This document shows positions 53,830 to 64,000 of a DNA stretch of 64,000 nucleotides, in pieces. The stretch is taken from NCBI GenBank assembly GCA_030248225.1, contig JASANE010011842.1, positions 1 through 64,000 on the forward strand. The letters are read 5' to 3'. How positions within the stretch are numbered: position 1 is the stretch's first letter; every line of letters starts with the position of its first letter. The position numbers and the translations under genes are program-made. The notes beneath the pieces were generated by a model. That model did no database searches. It saw nothing but the letters and a program-made list of their open reading frames with translations, and was not told the DNA's origin. Origin of the DNA: Trileptium ribeirensis (taxonomy: Eukaryota > Nematoda > Enoplea > Enoplida > Thoracostomopsidae).

Positions 53830-56460
53830 TGTTTACAAGTTTAAATTTACACGTTTAAGTTGAGAGTACTGTCACGTAATGTTTGCGGGATATCATTCCA
53901 AGCCGATGGGCCGAGGAACCAAATAAAGCTGTTGTTTCTAGCGATGTCAATCTGAAGGATTTGTTCATTCGCCAGACGAGACGACGACGGCGTATTAATC
54001 ATCTCGGCATTATACGCAGGTGTTTCGTAGCCCTTCGAACCAACAAGAGTATTTTGTAACGGACACGTTGTTCGAACTGTAGCCAGTGTATCGGACGTAT
54101 ATGCTCCCACCGACTTGTGCACGAGACTACTCTTGCCGCATTGTGGAGTAGACGGCGAAGAAACAATAAATGAACGCTTCGCACAGATGCATATAGAGTA
54201 TTGCAATTACCAATGCGGGACATTATGAAGGCCCTCACAATAAGCTGCGTTGTGTCGTTGTCGAGGCCGCCGCCTATTTTCCCGTAGTTGCCATGTACAA
54301 GAACCTGACATAGCAGTGATGTGCTCTCTGAGGTCCAATCGCTCTCCGAGGTTCGATACCGACGTCATAAATTTGCAACGACGGTGAAGAGCCTAGGCGT
54401 CTGGCGAAGTAGATAAATTCGGTCTTAGAATCATTTAGTTTTAGTCTATTGCTGAACAACCACTCCCTTAACGAATGAAAAGCCGCCAAGATTCTACGAC
54501 GTCGCCCAGAGCGGCGGGATCAAAATGTCTGCATATTTGGGTATCGTCGGCGAAGCTGTGATTATTTCGAGTGCAAGCGCAATGGTAATAAAAACAACCC
54601 GCCCGATCACGCTTTCCTGAGGAACACCGCTGACTAGTGGTAGAGTCTTTGAGTAGACGTTGCCAATTTGAATTTGTTGATATCGCAATTCGACATGAAC
54701 CACCCAAGTGCCGAAGATGACATCCGGATATCCGACAGCCGCTTGATAACGAGAGTGTGATCAACTGTGTCGAACGCAGTCGACATGTCGAGGCTAACCA
54801 GCGCCGTAGTTTGCTAACGCGTGAAAGCGTTTTGAAAATCACTGCATATTTTAACTTATGCAGTTTCGATTGAGTGTCTTTTATGGTAAGCTGTTTGATA
54901 GTTCGACAGAAGGTTATTCCGTTCGAAGAGATCGTTTAGCTGTTGTGTGATAACGCGTTCTATTAGTTTGGAGAGAAAAGATACGTTAGACACTGGCCGA
55001 AAATTGTTCATATCGTCAATACCGAGGTCGCGGATTCACAATGGCCAGCTTTTAACGGAACGCATGCTGCTTGTAGCTATAGATTCATTTATTAGAGCCG
55101 TCAAATGAGAAACCAAATCATTAGCAAATCGTCATATTACCGTCGATGACAGAACATCCAGTGACCAGTATTTATCGTTACTGTTTTCGATTAGGCGGCG
55201 CGAATGATTTTCTGTTACTGGTCAGAGAATGAATTACACGTTACTATTTGCTGTTGCATGCTGAGAAACAGTGTTGTACTTTAAGATGGACAGATAAAAC
55301 GTGAATCGAATTGGTTCTATCTTGCTCGCTAAATACATAGCGAAATCATCCGCACGATCCGGTGTAGGAGCATCCTGGCGCCTCATGTTGATCATGGAGT
55401 TAATGACAGTCAATTTCTTGCCATTTGCGACGTTGCCAAGTCAGTGTTTCCAGAATGAATTAAATTTCTTCGGACACAGTTCACGGTACATTCGCTTATG
55501 GCGATTATACTGTTCTTTGTTCACGTGACAGGGTGATCGTCGGTAGAACCACTCAATCCGTCTGAGTAAAGCTTTGGCTGCATGGCATTCACTGTCAGAT
55601 CAAGGGGACTTAGTGCGATCCCGAATGAGTTTGGTTTTGACATGAACAAACATATCGGCAATGCTCGACAGTGTAGAATACAGGTAACTGATACGATCAT
55701 CTATCGAGTCGCTCAAAGGTAGCGCAATGGAAGACAGAGCTGTTCGAAATGAGTCACTGTAAACGGAATTCCAACACCGAAACTGGGTGGAAGTTGTTCC
55801 TGTATTGTGGTTAACGCGATGGTTAAGGTCTGCGGTTACTAAATGATGATCCGACACTGCACATTAGCTTACAGTCACATACGAGACAATATTACTGTCG
55901 GTGAACGAGATTATGAGGTCGAGCGTGTTACCACGGTCGTAGCTTGGGCCGGTAACATGCTGAGTGAGACCATAAAAGTGTAGAAGCGCCGCTATGAATG
56001 TTCGTGACATATCTGGGATGTAGAAATCATCCATAATTAGAAGATTGGGTGTGTTGATCGCCAGTAGACACAATAGTTGTGCAAAGTCAGTATAGAAAGT
56101 GTGAATTGAAAACTGGGGTGACCGTAAAGGGCAAATAAGATAACGGAGGGATCATCCATGTTGGCGGTTCCACACAAAGATTCAAAGCAGTCACAGGCGT
56201 ATGCAGGAGGCCTGTAATTTAGTGAAGTTCTGTATATGACCGCAAGACCCTTACCTCTTCCAAATGTTGTCGGCGTTCCATACCATGAGAAAGATGTAGG
56301 AGTATATTTGCTTAGCACAAGAGAGTCGTCCCTACGCATCCATGTCTCCGTAAGCATCAACAAGTCAAGACCGCAGCCAACGACGGTGTGGCGAATCAGC
56401 GCAGACTTTCGACATAGCGATCGAGTGTGTAATCAGTCGAATTTTGCAGCTTTCTGATTC
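53830..56460 (-). pseudogene. CR1/L2-type non-LTR retrotransposon ORF2 (endonuclease-RT), heavily decayed
   Basis: On the minus strand the pieces appear in order from high to low coordinates. An apurinic endonuclease N-terminus contains LTETWMRRDD (near 56,350). Its middle has GLTQHVTGPSYDRGNTLDL (near 55,930), and its end SDHHLV (near 55,850). RT pieces follow, including an FADDT-like segment near 54,560, then the conserved C-terminal tail with SRIGNCN and a GPSAWNDIPQTLRDS ending at about 53,850. At least six frame changes and stops break the ORF. Order and tail motifs are those of the CR1/L2/Jockey group. It is a dead copy. Confidence 0.85.
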
Positions 56461-56545
56461 GCTGCGCCATTACGGCATCCAGAATTTAGTCAATAAGCGA
56501 TGTTATTGGTAGTATGTGAGTTGTTCGATCTTGTTAAACGTAGAA

Positions 56546-57002
56546 TTATTGGTGGCCTGTCGGTATGCGTTTGGGAGGCAGACTCGACGCGACACTGGCC
56601 GCGTCGCTCTCACTGCCTTCCGTAGTTCGGCGACAGACGTGAGTTGGGCATGCGACGGAAAACAATGCAGCAGTGGATGTTACTGATGTCATGCCTGTTT
56701 TGTTTACCGTTTCGCCGATGGTGTTCTTGTCAGCAGATGACATACTATCATTTATTGCGGACCGTCGCGGTTGGAGATACAGACGCGATGGAGCGGCATC
56801 GTCCAAATTGAAGCGGCGAAATTCGACACGAGCGGGCCAAAACGACGGGTCTACCACTGATGGCAGGAATCTGCGAGTGATGACCACGTGGAAAGCGGTA
56901 TCTGAAGCTTGGATTTTCATTTTGAAAATGTGCAGCGGTGTGACGTCTTTTTCAGAAAATATTCGATATATTTTTCTATATCGATATTGATTTTTTGCTG
57001 AC
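56546..57002 (-). pseudogene. Non-LTR retrotransposon ORF1 fragment
   Basis: A minus-strand open stretch upstream of the endonuclease encodes a segment with HVVITRRFLPSVVDPSFWPA, a conserved-looking block that I associate with ORF1 of CR1/L2-like elements, followed by a low-complexity tail. It lies about 90 bp before the ORF2 relic in the expected order. The 5' end abuts the gag of another element near 57,000, so it is truncated or the element inserted into that gag. Confidence 0.6.
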
Positions 57003-58831
57003 TTTCCGTTTGGCCTTCTCTTGTACTTTGTCCCGTGTTTCTTGAAGTGCATTTCTCCGTTCTATAGCCAAGTCTTCCGCAGTTGTTACACCTTGGTGGC
57101 GTTTGATTCATCACCGGTTGTCGGTTCTGGTGCTGTTGGTTTGCCATCGGTGCTGGCATTCTTTGTTGTGGACGCCAATTCATTTGTGGTTGCACTGTTT
57201 GTTGCGGTACTTGCACCGGTTGCATCGTTTGCAGTAGCCGTTGTTGCATTCTCGCTTGTCCATAGTATGGTTGCATCGATTGCTGATAATCCGTGCCGAT
57301 TTGCATTGGCATCATCGGTATTGGTGTCGCCCACGGTTGCATGGTTTGTTGTTGTTGCGGTTGACGTACTTGTGTTGGTTGGTTATTCCACCGCTGTGGT
57401 CGCCACTGCATTTGCTGTCTTTGTATCCTCGGTAGCCATATTCATTGGCCCGTACTTAGTTTCTTTTGAGTGACGTTCGGTTGACTCGCTCGGTTCGATT
57501 GGATTTCTCGATATCTTGGTCGTTGCTCGCTTGTACTTTCCAATCCTTGAGTCATTTGCTGGTCGAGGTTCTCCACCGCTTCGGCTTTCTCTGTCAGCGT
57601 TGCGAATGTTTCTTCTTTTGTCACGCAGTCGGTTTCGGGTTTTGTTCTTTAACCCGGTAATAAATGCGGACTTGAGGACTTCTCGAGGATTCAGGTATGC
57701 CTTTTGCGGTCAAATGTCTTGCTGCATAGACCCGTAGATTATCAACGAAGTCTATGACCGTTCCCGTTTGCCGTAGACTTTGCAGTTTGTTCATATAATT
57801 CGTAAACGTCTGGCACGTCGAATCTTTCATTGAACTTCTTGACCAATTCGTTGTAGTTGTTCAGTTATTCGGCCTTCTCGAGGATCAAGACTTCCAAGTA
57901 TTCCTCTGCCTTTCAGCGCATCTTCGCTTTCAGGACCCGCAACTTCTCTTTTTCTTCGTCAATTCCTTCTTGGGCCAAAGCTTTTTCGAGTTCTTTGTGA
58001 AATTTCTCGAAGCTGCTGTCGCCTTTAAAAGATTGCAGGTTTCGGACCCCGTTTTCCATCTTGACCACGATCACTTGACCAATTGATTGTTGCGTCATGT
58101 TCGGTACTTGCGGCGTTTCTTTGGTCACCACTTTGGTCAATAGTTCGATCAACTGTTGATTCATTGTCATCGAGTCGCTGATTTGATTCGTTGTCGTTGT
58201 TGTTTGTTACAGTTGATGCAGTTGACATATATACGGTGTTGCTGTTGCTAATGGTATTCCGGGATTGATCTTCGAATTACTTCCGGCGAATGGGATTTGA
58301 CTGTACTGCACCGAATTGATGATCGGTTGCTTCGGCTTGGTCTCGATTTTCGTTATTTCGTGTTAATTGTGCACCGTATCTTTCTATGATTGTTTCGAAT
58401 TGGTCGTAGCTTGCGTTAGGTTGTTCGCGGTTTGCATTGGGTCGCTTTGGGATTGCACCGAATTGCGTTCTATATTCACCGATTGTTGGTCTATTTTTAT
58501 CTTTTTTTTTCGGTTGTTGTTGTTGCTCGTAGACCTCGACTGTGCTTCTTATTGCACCGATTGCTTCTTGGTCGTTGACTGTAATTGTTATCGGGTATTC
58601 TTGCTCCGATTCTTTGTCGTTGTTTGGTACCGTCCATACCTGGCCTCGCTTTAAGGGTCTTCGTTGATTTAAGTTGTCTTGCCACATTTCGAGTTCGTCG
58701 ATGCTCGTTTCTTCTTGAAACGTTTCGGTGTACGTTTCTTGTAAGCTTCTTTCGTTTCGTGGTTGCTCCTAGCTCTCTGGCTCGATTGTAATCGGGTCTG
58801 GTTCTTGAGTTGTTTCTTTTAGTTCTTCCAT
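57003..58831 (-). pseudogene. LTR-retrotransposon gag, decayed
   Basis: A minus-strand reading starts at ATG 58,831 with a short acidic leader, hits TAG at 58,769-58,771 and continues in the same frame with a charged, Gln-rich region to about 58,277. After frameshifts, a capsid-like part (58,170-57,620) contains LQSFKGDSSFEKFHKELEK and KFNERFD-type helices. The Gln/Pro/Met-rich nucleocapsid follows (57,411-57,030), with a zinc knuckle RCNNCGRLGYRTEKC in which the usual His is missing. Pol is absent: the sequence stops where the non-LTR element begins. The gag resembles Ty3/gypsy-type gag; BEL is an alternative. Confidence 0.75.
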
Positions 58832-59140
58832 TGTGTTGACTTGTCGTCGTCGGTTTTCCGTTTTCGACGTTCTTTTCTTCTATCGTCGATTCTTTCGGGA
58901 TTGCTGCGCTAGGTGGCGTTCTCTGAAGTGGAATTTAGAATTTTAAAATTAAATAAGGTTTGCGTAAAAACGTCCTGGTTATGAGGTCTACTAATTGTTA
59001 CTACCTTATAAATAACTTCTATTTTTGCTTCTGCCTTATCTGGGTTAGTGGGTTACTTTTTGAATTTTTGCAAATTACTGACCAATTATATATAATTTAT
59101 CTTTAAACTTTCCCACTTTTACACAACATCGTAGTCAGCA
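58832..59140 (-). other. Leader between LTR and gag
   Basis: The roughly 300 bp between the LTR end and the gag start should hold a primer binding site, but no TGG-starting tRNA complement sits directly after the LTR, so the priming tRNA cannot be named. Confidence 0.4.
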
Positions 59141-60235
59141 TGTTATTTTGTTTTGTGTTCTTGGGGGTAGTGGTTGGTAGGGATTTTTCTTTATGACGGC
59201 TACTGGTTATAAAAGGGGACTGGATTTGCCACCGAAAGATTGTGCGGTTCGAGGTGCGGCCAGTAGACTGCCGGTGGGACACTTTGTATGGCGCGCCTTT
59301 CTTTTCGTGAGCAGTACTGGTGCCATATATTTCACGATGCGGCGTGATCCTTGCTCGGCTCCATTGCTCGACTTCCAGATAATTTGGCAACATACACGTA
59401 AAGTAAAGATTTATTACAACGTGATAAAATGTTAAGGCACTGCGGTCGCCGTAGATCACTTGCGGCACTATTTCGATAACCGTATCAGAATCACAGCACT
59501 ATTCTTAGTACATGTATGAAAAGCCGCGGCACTGTTCCTTAGTAACGTAATTTTAGCTCACTCTAGTTTTACACTAGTCACTCTTGCAAAGACTTTCAAC
59601 GCTTGCACAGCCTGACCTTCCAACACTATTGCACAGTCTGACTCTTTCACTCTATACAGATTCTGACTTTAGCTTGCTCTAGCGCTATTCCGACATTCGT
59701 TTCTGTATACGCGACGATCCCTATTTAATACTTTAGATTTATGTTAAGTTAAAGCTGTCGAGTACTTGACTTAGTCCTTAACCATAAGTTATAGCGACTA
59801 GTGTTTAAGGGTTATGACTGAGCGATAGTGGTTAAGATTTATGTTATCTGTTACTTTGTTAATCCTTGTGGGCCCCTACTCGTGCACCATGCGATTATAT
59901 GATTAACTCAACCTAGGCCTTAGAATTACGCTAATAATGCCAGTTGTTAAACAGGCCGACCCACGTTATTAAAACTGTATAGTATGCAGTTGAAGTTTTT
60001 CCAATCGGACAAGACTCGGACGGAAGATTGGAGGCCCCGGACGGCTGACCAAGAATAATACGTAGGATCTACTGGACGCCCGATCGGGATAATCGATTCC
60101 TCGCCCCTTACTCAACCGGTCTGCTCAAGAATAGTACTATCCACGCCGCCGATCCCCGACGGCTGCCAGATGACGTAGCAGTACTACCAAATTATTCGAG
60201 TCCCACCTGCTCTCTCACCCGGGTTGTAACTCACA
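59141..60235 (-). repeat. LTR of the minus-strand gag element
   Basis: The interval reads TGTTAT... on + and ends ...GTAACTCACA, i.e. TG...CA on either strand. Its left boundary is supported by a second copy at 61,811: similarity between the two starts exactly at TGTTAT, while sequences to the left differ. The shared part includes CGAAAGATTGT, TTTCTTTTCGTGAGC and TAAAATGTTAAGGCACT. The right boundary rests only on the TG...CA rule. Confidence 0.65.
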
Positions 60236-60257
60236 CGACTCCACGGGGCCGAAATTT

Positions 60258-61091
60258 AATGAGCGGAGCTCGGCGAAGCCAAGCGAAGCGTTTTTATTTT
60301 CTGTATGGGAGTAAAAAGGTCGATGTCCGTCCGTTCGTTCGGTCCGACGGATCTCAAGAACCACTGAACGGATTTTGAAAAACTTTTTTTGTTTGAAAGC
60401 CTATCATGTCAGAGTGTGCACCTGATATTTGGGATTAAAAAATTTTGAGTGGTTAATTAGTAATTAGCTAATTAGTTAATTTTATGCAGCTAAAATAGAG
60501 AATTTTGCAATATTTGTGTTATTTATTGAAATAGAATCGCTTCGATCAAACCATTATAGGTTTTTTGGGTCGACGAATTCAAATATAATATTTTTACCAA
60601 TGATGAAGTCCTATGCAATGTAGTTACAAGAACATAAAATTGAGTACATTCGTAATGCCACAGCCCAAGCTCCGCTCACAAATGTAGTTCCACTACCGAC
60701 TAGTTATTTTCTGTCTGAGAGTAAAAAGGTCGATGTCCATCCGTTCGTTCGTTCGTTCGGTCCGACGGATCTCAAGAACCACTGAACGGATTTTAAAAAA
60801 CTTTTTTTGTTTGAAAGCCTATCATGTCAGAGTGTGCACCTGATATTTGGGATTAAAAAATTTTGAGTGGTTAATTAGTAATTAGCTAATTAGTTAATTT
60901 TATGCAGCTAAAATAGAGAATTATGCAATATTTGTGTTATTTATTGAAATAGAATCGTTTCGATCAAACCATTATAGGTTTTTAGGTCGAAGAATTCAAA
61001 TATAATATTGTTACCAATGATAAAGCCCTATGTCCTATGCAATGTAGTTACAAGAACATAAAATTGAGTACATTCGTAATGCCACAGCCCA
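60258..61091 (+). repeat. Tandem duplication of a dispersed repeat (two units of about 380 bp)
   Basis: Unit 1 (60,294-60,667) and unit 2 (60,705-61,091) are about 95% identical by eye and separated by 37 bp. Both run from ATTTTCTGT(A/C)TG(G/A)GAG to GCCACAGCCCA. The leading GAGCGGAGC and TCCGTCCGTTCG parts match the copy at 30,271. Unit 2 has one extra GTTC and an 8-9 bp insertion near its end. The high identity indicates a recent duplication. Confidence 0.9.
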
Positions 61092-61810
61092 TTATGCCAG
61101 ACATTATGCCTTGCTGCACTATACTCCGCTACAATTAAACCACTGACTTCGCGTGTTATTTGCGCTCCGAGAAGTAACAATTAATTAAGCAAGATCTATC
61201 GAAATCGGAAACCCGAGTAAAGGCGTTTCCTTGCAGTTCAGCAGCTGGTAAAAGGCACGAGTATAGGCGCCTTTCCGGTTATAGAAAGTCCACCAGTATT
61301 TGCCGACTCGTAAACCACACGCAATTTTTTGCGTTATTAATAAATCAAACCAGGAAAATCAATAAAAATCAGCAGGTCCTTCAATTATAAGCTCAGCAAT
61401 CCCTAGTTTCTGTTCAAGTGAAGAAACAAACTCATTCCCGTTAAGACTGACGTAATCAAAAAAATAGGCCTGTTACCTAATTATCCTATCGATGATCGTA
61501 CATAATTAAACAATAAACAGGAACAATGATGTACTTCCGTGATTTTGCCGTGAACCCCACCAGACTCTGATCAAAAGTGACAATAAACTCAAAACAAATC
61601 TAACATAGACATAGTTAGTAGATAAAACGAAAGCAAAATATATATGCAAATTAGGAGATAAAGGAAGTAAATTTTATAAATTTTAAAATTTTAATCGGCT
61701 AAATATTTGAGGGAACCATATAATGAATTATTTAGTGTAAAATATAAAAATGAACTTTTTAACCCCAAGACCCTTGGTAAACTACTAGATCCCCGACACC
61801 TAACACCCCC
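61092..61810. other. AT-rich intergenic stretch
   Basis: No gene or repeat recognised; short ORFs only. Confidence 0.5.
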
Positions 61811-62458
61811 TGTTATATTTTTCGTCTTCCCTGGGATGGTGGTGGACTCGGGATTTTCCTTATGACGGCTATCGGTATTTAAAAAGGGGACGGGATTCGT
61901 CACCGAAAGATTGTATGGTCCGAGGTGTGACCAGTAGAATGCCGGTGGGACGTTGGTAAAGCGCGCGTCTTTCTTTTCGTGAGCGGTACTAGTGCCCTAT
62001 ATTTCGCGATGCGGCATGATGCTTGCTCGGCTCTATTGCTCGAGTTGCAGATAAGAGAGCTACACACACGTATAAAGAATGTTTATTATAATGTGATAAA
62101 ATGTTAAGGCACTACTATCACCGTAGCTCACTTGCGGCACTCTTTGATTACCGTATTAAAACCGGAATGCCGTTTTCCTAGCTCGTGATGAAAAGCCGCG
62201 GCACCGTTCTTTAGTACCGTATTATTTTTAGCTCAAGCTTGTACTTCACCGGACTATCTTGCACAGTTCTCCACTAGACTCTTGCACAGTCTGACACCAA
62301 GTTAATACACAGTCCGGCTCCTGCTCTTCACGCACTTCGGCCACTGATTTCAGTATTCTTGAAGATCCCTAGCTACTACCTTATCCGTTAAGTTAAATCT
62401 ACCGACTACTTGTCCTAGTCCTTGACCCTAAGTTATCACAGCTATTGTTTAAGGGTTA
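61811..62458 (-). repeat. Second, shortened LTR copy
   Basis: Similarity to the LTR at 59,141-60,235 begins at TGTTAT and runs in order through CGAAAGATTGTATGG, TTTCTTTTCGTGAGCGG, TAAAATGTTAAGGCACTA and GTTTAAGGGTTAT, then stops. About 420 bp present at the other LTR's right end are missing. Divergence of roughly 15-20% by eye indicates either an old pair or two separate insertions. Confidence 0.75.
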
Positions 62459-62608
62459 TATTTACCTCCCGACAATGGCGTTGTTGATTGTAGATGTTGA
62501 TCCGCGTTGTACCGTTATATCGCCATGGTGGTGTCGTCGGAACCAACTCGAAGGTTCCCGCTGGTTTGTCCTGTAACAATTTTCCGACGCAGGAGCACAC
62601 AAGCCAGA
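62459..62608 (-). other. Probable 3' UTR of the right-edge non-LTR element
   Basis: This short segment separates the LTR copy from the end of the non-LTR ORF2; no poly(A) or tandem tail is visible. Confidence 0.35.
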
Positions 62609-63999
62609 CTATCGGAACCACATCTGGTGCAGCCTCTTTTTGAAAGTTTTCAGAGAGGTTGCCGAAATAATTTCTTGTGGGAGGGAGATCAAAATACTGA
62701 GATGTCTGTTGGCAAAGCTAAATCGTCTCTTGTTTGTTTTAGGAATTGACTTGCTTCGCAATTGTTTGTTGTGAGTTCGCAATCTTCCATCAGTTATCAG
62801 TTCGAAAAAGTGTTTATAGTCAAAATTTATATAACCATTGAGCAGTTTGTATATTATGATCAAATCGTTTCTTTCACGTCTTGCTTCAAGAGATTGCAGC
62901 TTGAGTTCTCGCATGCGCATCTCATATGGCAGATGTCTGATGTCTGGAATTATCTTGGTAAGTCGCCTTTGTACACGTTCTATAATGTCAATTTCTCTCC
63001 GGATGTAAGGGCTCCAAGCACTAGTGGCATATTCTAGTTGTGGTCGGATTACAGACTTGTGCAGTTGTAATAATGATTTTTACCGACATATCGATAAGAT
63101 CGTAGTATAAGTGCTAATGTTTTTGCTGCTTTTTGAGCTATAGAGCTACAATGATCATAGAATTTGAGATTATCTGTAATGTTTATTCCAAGATATTCCG
63201 CAGATCGGCTAACTGGAATGCTTGTACCCCTCATTGAGTATAGTTTGTTGGTATTATTGTAGCCTATATGCAGTACGGTACACTTTGAGAATGAGAACGT
63301 CATTTGGTAGTCATCAGCCCAATTCGTAATGCCGTCAATATCCTTCTGAAACGCGTCGTGGTCTAGCGTCGGGTACATTTTATGAATTCGTCTACATATT
63401 GCAGCGTCGTCAGCAAATTTAGCAATGCATGAGCTGGTGTATAAGTCCAAGTCGTCAATAAAAATGTTAAACAACAGTGGACCCAGCGATGATCCTTGTA
63501 TTACCCCACTTTTAACTGGCACCGGTGGTGAACAAGAGTCACCTATTGACACTATTTGTGTTCGGTTATATAGAAAATTGCGAAGCCATGAATGTAACGG
63601 ACCCTGAATTCCGTAATCCTGAAGTTTTTGTAACAATTTGGGATGTGATACCGTATCAAAGGCTTTTTGTAGATCTAAAAATACCACATCCACACTGTCA
63701 CCCATGTCGATTATCTTAGTTATATCGTCGAGAAATTTTATCAATAACAACTCGCAGGATCTTTTGTTTGAAAAACCAAACTGGGAATTATTGAGCAGAG
63801 CATTTTCGTCAAGATAAGTTTGAATTGATCGCCTTACTATTGATTCCATAAGTTTCCCACTCGCGCTGGTCAAGCTAATAGGACGATAGTTTCGAACATC
63901 TGATGTTTCGCCTTTCTTGTGAACAGGTATTACTTTGGCGGTTTTCCAGTCATTTGGGATGCAAGAACTTATCATAGACTTGTTAAACAGTTGGCTTAA
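62609..63999 (-). pseudogene. CR1/Jockey-like non-LTR reverse transcriptase, 3' part, continuing past the right window edge
   Basis: On the minus strand the RT is open from at least 63,975 to 63,049 and includes NYRPISLTSASGKLMESIV, FLDLQKAFDTVSHPKL, VIQGSSLGPLLFNIFIDDL and the catalytic FADD (about 63,407-63,418). After a frameshift near 63,050-63,065 it continues through a VIRPQLEYATSAWSP thumb motif and the conserved tail LEARRERNDLIIIYKLLNG, ending near 62,609. Motif order is complete for fingers-palm-thumb. The endonuclease would lie right of the window. With only one visible frameshift it is much younger than the relic at 53.8-56.5 kb. CR1, Jockey or a related clade cannot be separated by eye. 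Confidence 0.9.
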
Positions 64000-64000
64000 A

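Noticed and set aside
57021..57473. 150-codon + strand hydrophobic ORF
   Set aside because: It is antisense to the Gln/Met/Pro-rich gag nucleocapsid; Val/Leu content is a by-product of that composition.

Overview
The window looks like non-genic, repeat-dense DNA from an animal, probably an invertebrate. I infer this from the mix of elements: a Ty3/gypsy-type LTR retroelement carrying an envelope-like module, hAT, pogo/Tigger and mariner-type DNA transposons, CR1/L2-type non-LTR retrotransposons, tRNA-derived SINE-like sequences and several satellites. I see no convincing host gene, rRNA or functional tRNA. The lineage cannot be fixed from the sequence alone.

Region 1 (1 to about 21,550, GC-richer than the rest) is one giant LTR retroelement on the + strand, cut by the left window edge. 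It reads: the 3' end of gag (2-688); a long ORF with an acidic disordered part, an unrecognised globular domain and an envelope-like glycoprotein (692 to about 5100); a roughly 540-bp C/A homopolymer tract that breaks the envelope; the envelope membrane anchor fused in frame to protease, RT, RNase H and integrase plus a long disordered tail (5684-12850); and a last ORF (12974-14107) encoding a NADAR (YbiA-like) domain joined to an SGNH-hydrolase-like domain. The envelope module therefore lies between gag and pol rather than after pol. All these ORFs share one reading frame, separated only by TAG-TGA, the C/A tract and a single TAA. Downstream lies about 7.4 kb of noncoding sequence. A 6.7-kb part of it, running from TGTAA to TTACA, is a candidate 3' LTR with hairpins and internal repeats.

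Region 2 (21.5-42 kb, AT-rich) holds a 53-bp satellite with a 159-bp higher-order repeat, an internally deleted hAT element with an exact 8-bp target duplication, a SINE head, a TA-flanked MITE, a pogo/Tigger transposase gene with a predicted intron, a frameshift, an in-frame 66-bp minisatellite and a PHD finger, and degenerate tandem repeats.

Region 3 (42-53 kb) holds GC-rich and AT-rich MITEs with definable ends, a 69-bp minisatellite, other degenerate repeats and a pair of mariner-type MITEs.

Region 4 (53.8-64 kb) is a minus-strand pile of retroelement relics: a decayed CR1/L2 element abutting a decayed LTR-element gag, its LTR, a tandem duplication, a second LTR copy, and a CR1-like reverse transcriptase that runs off the right edge.
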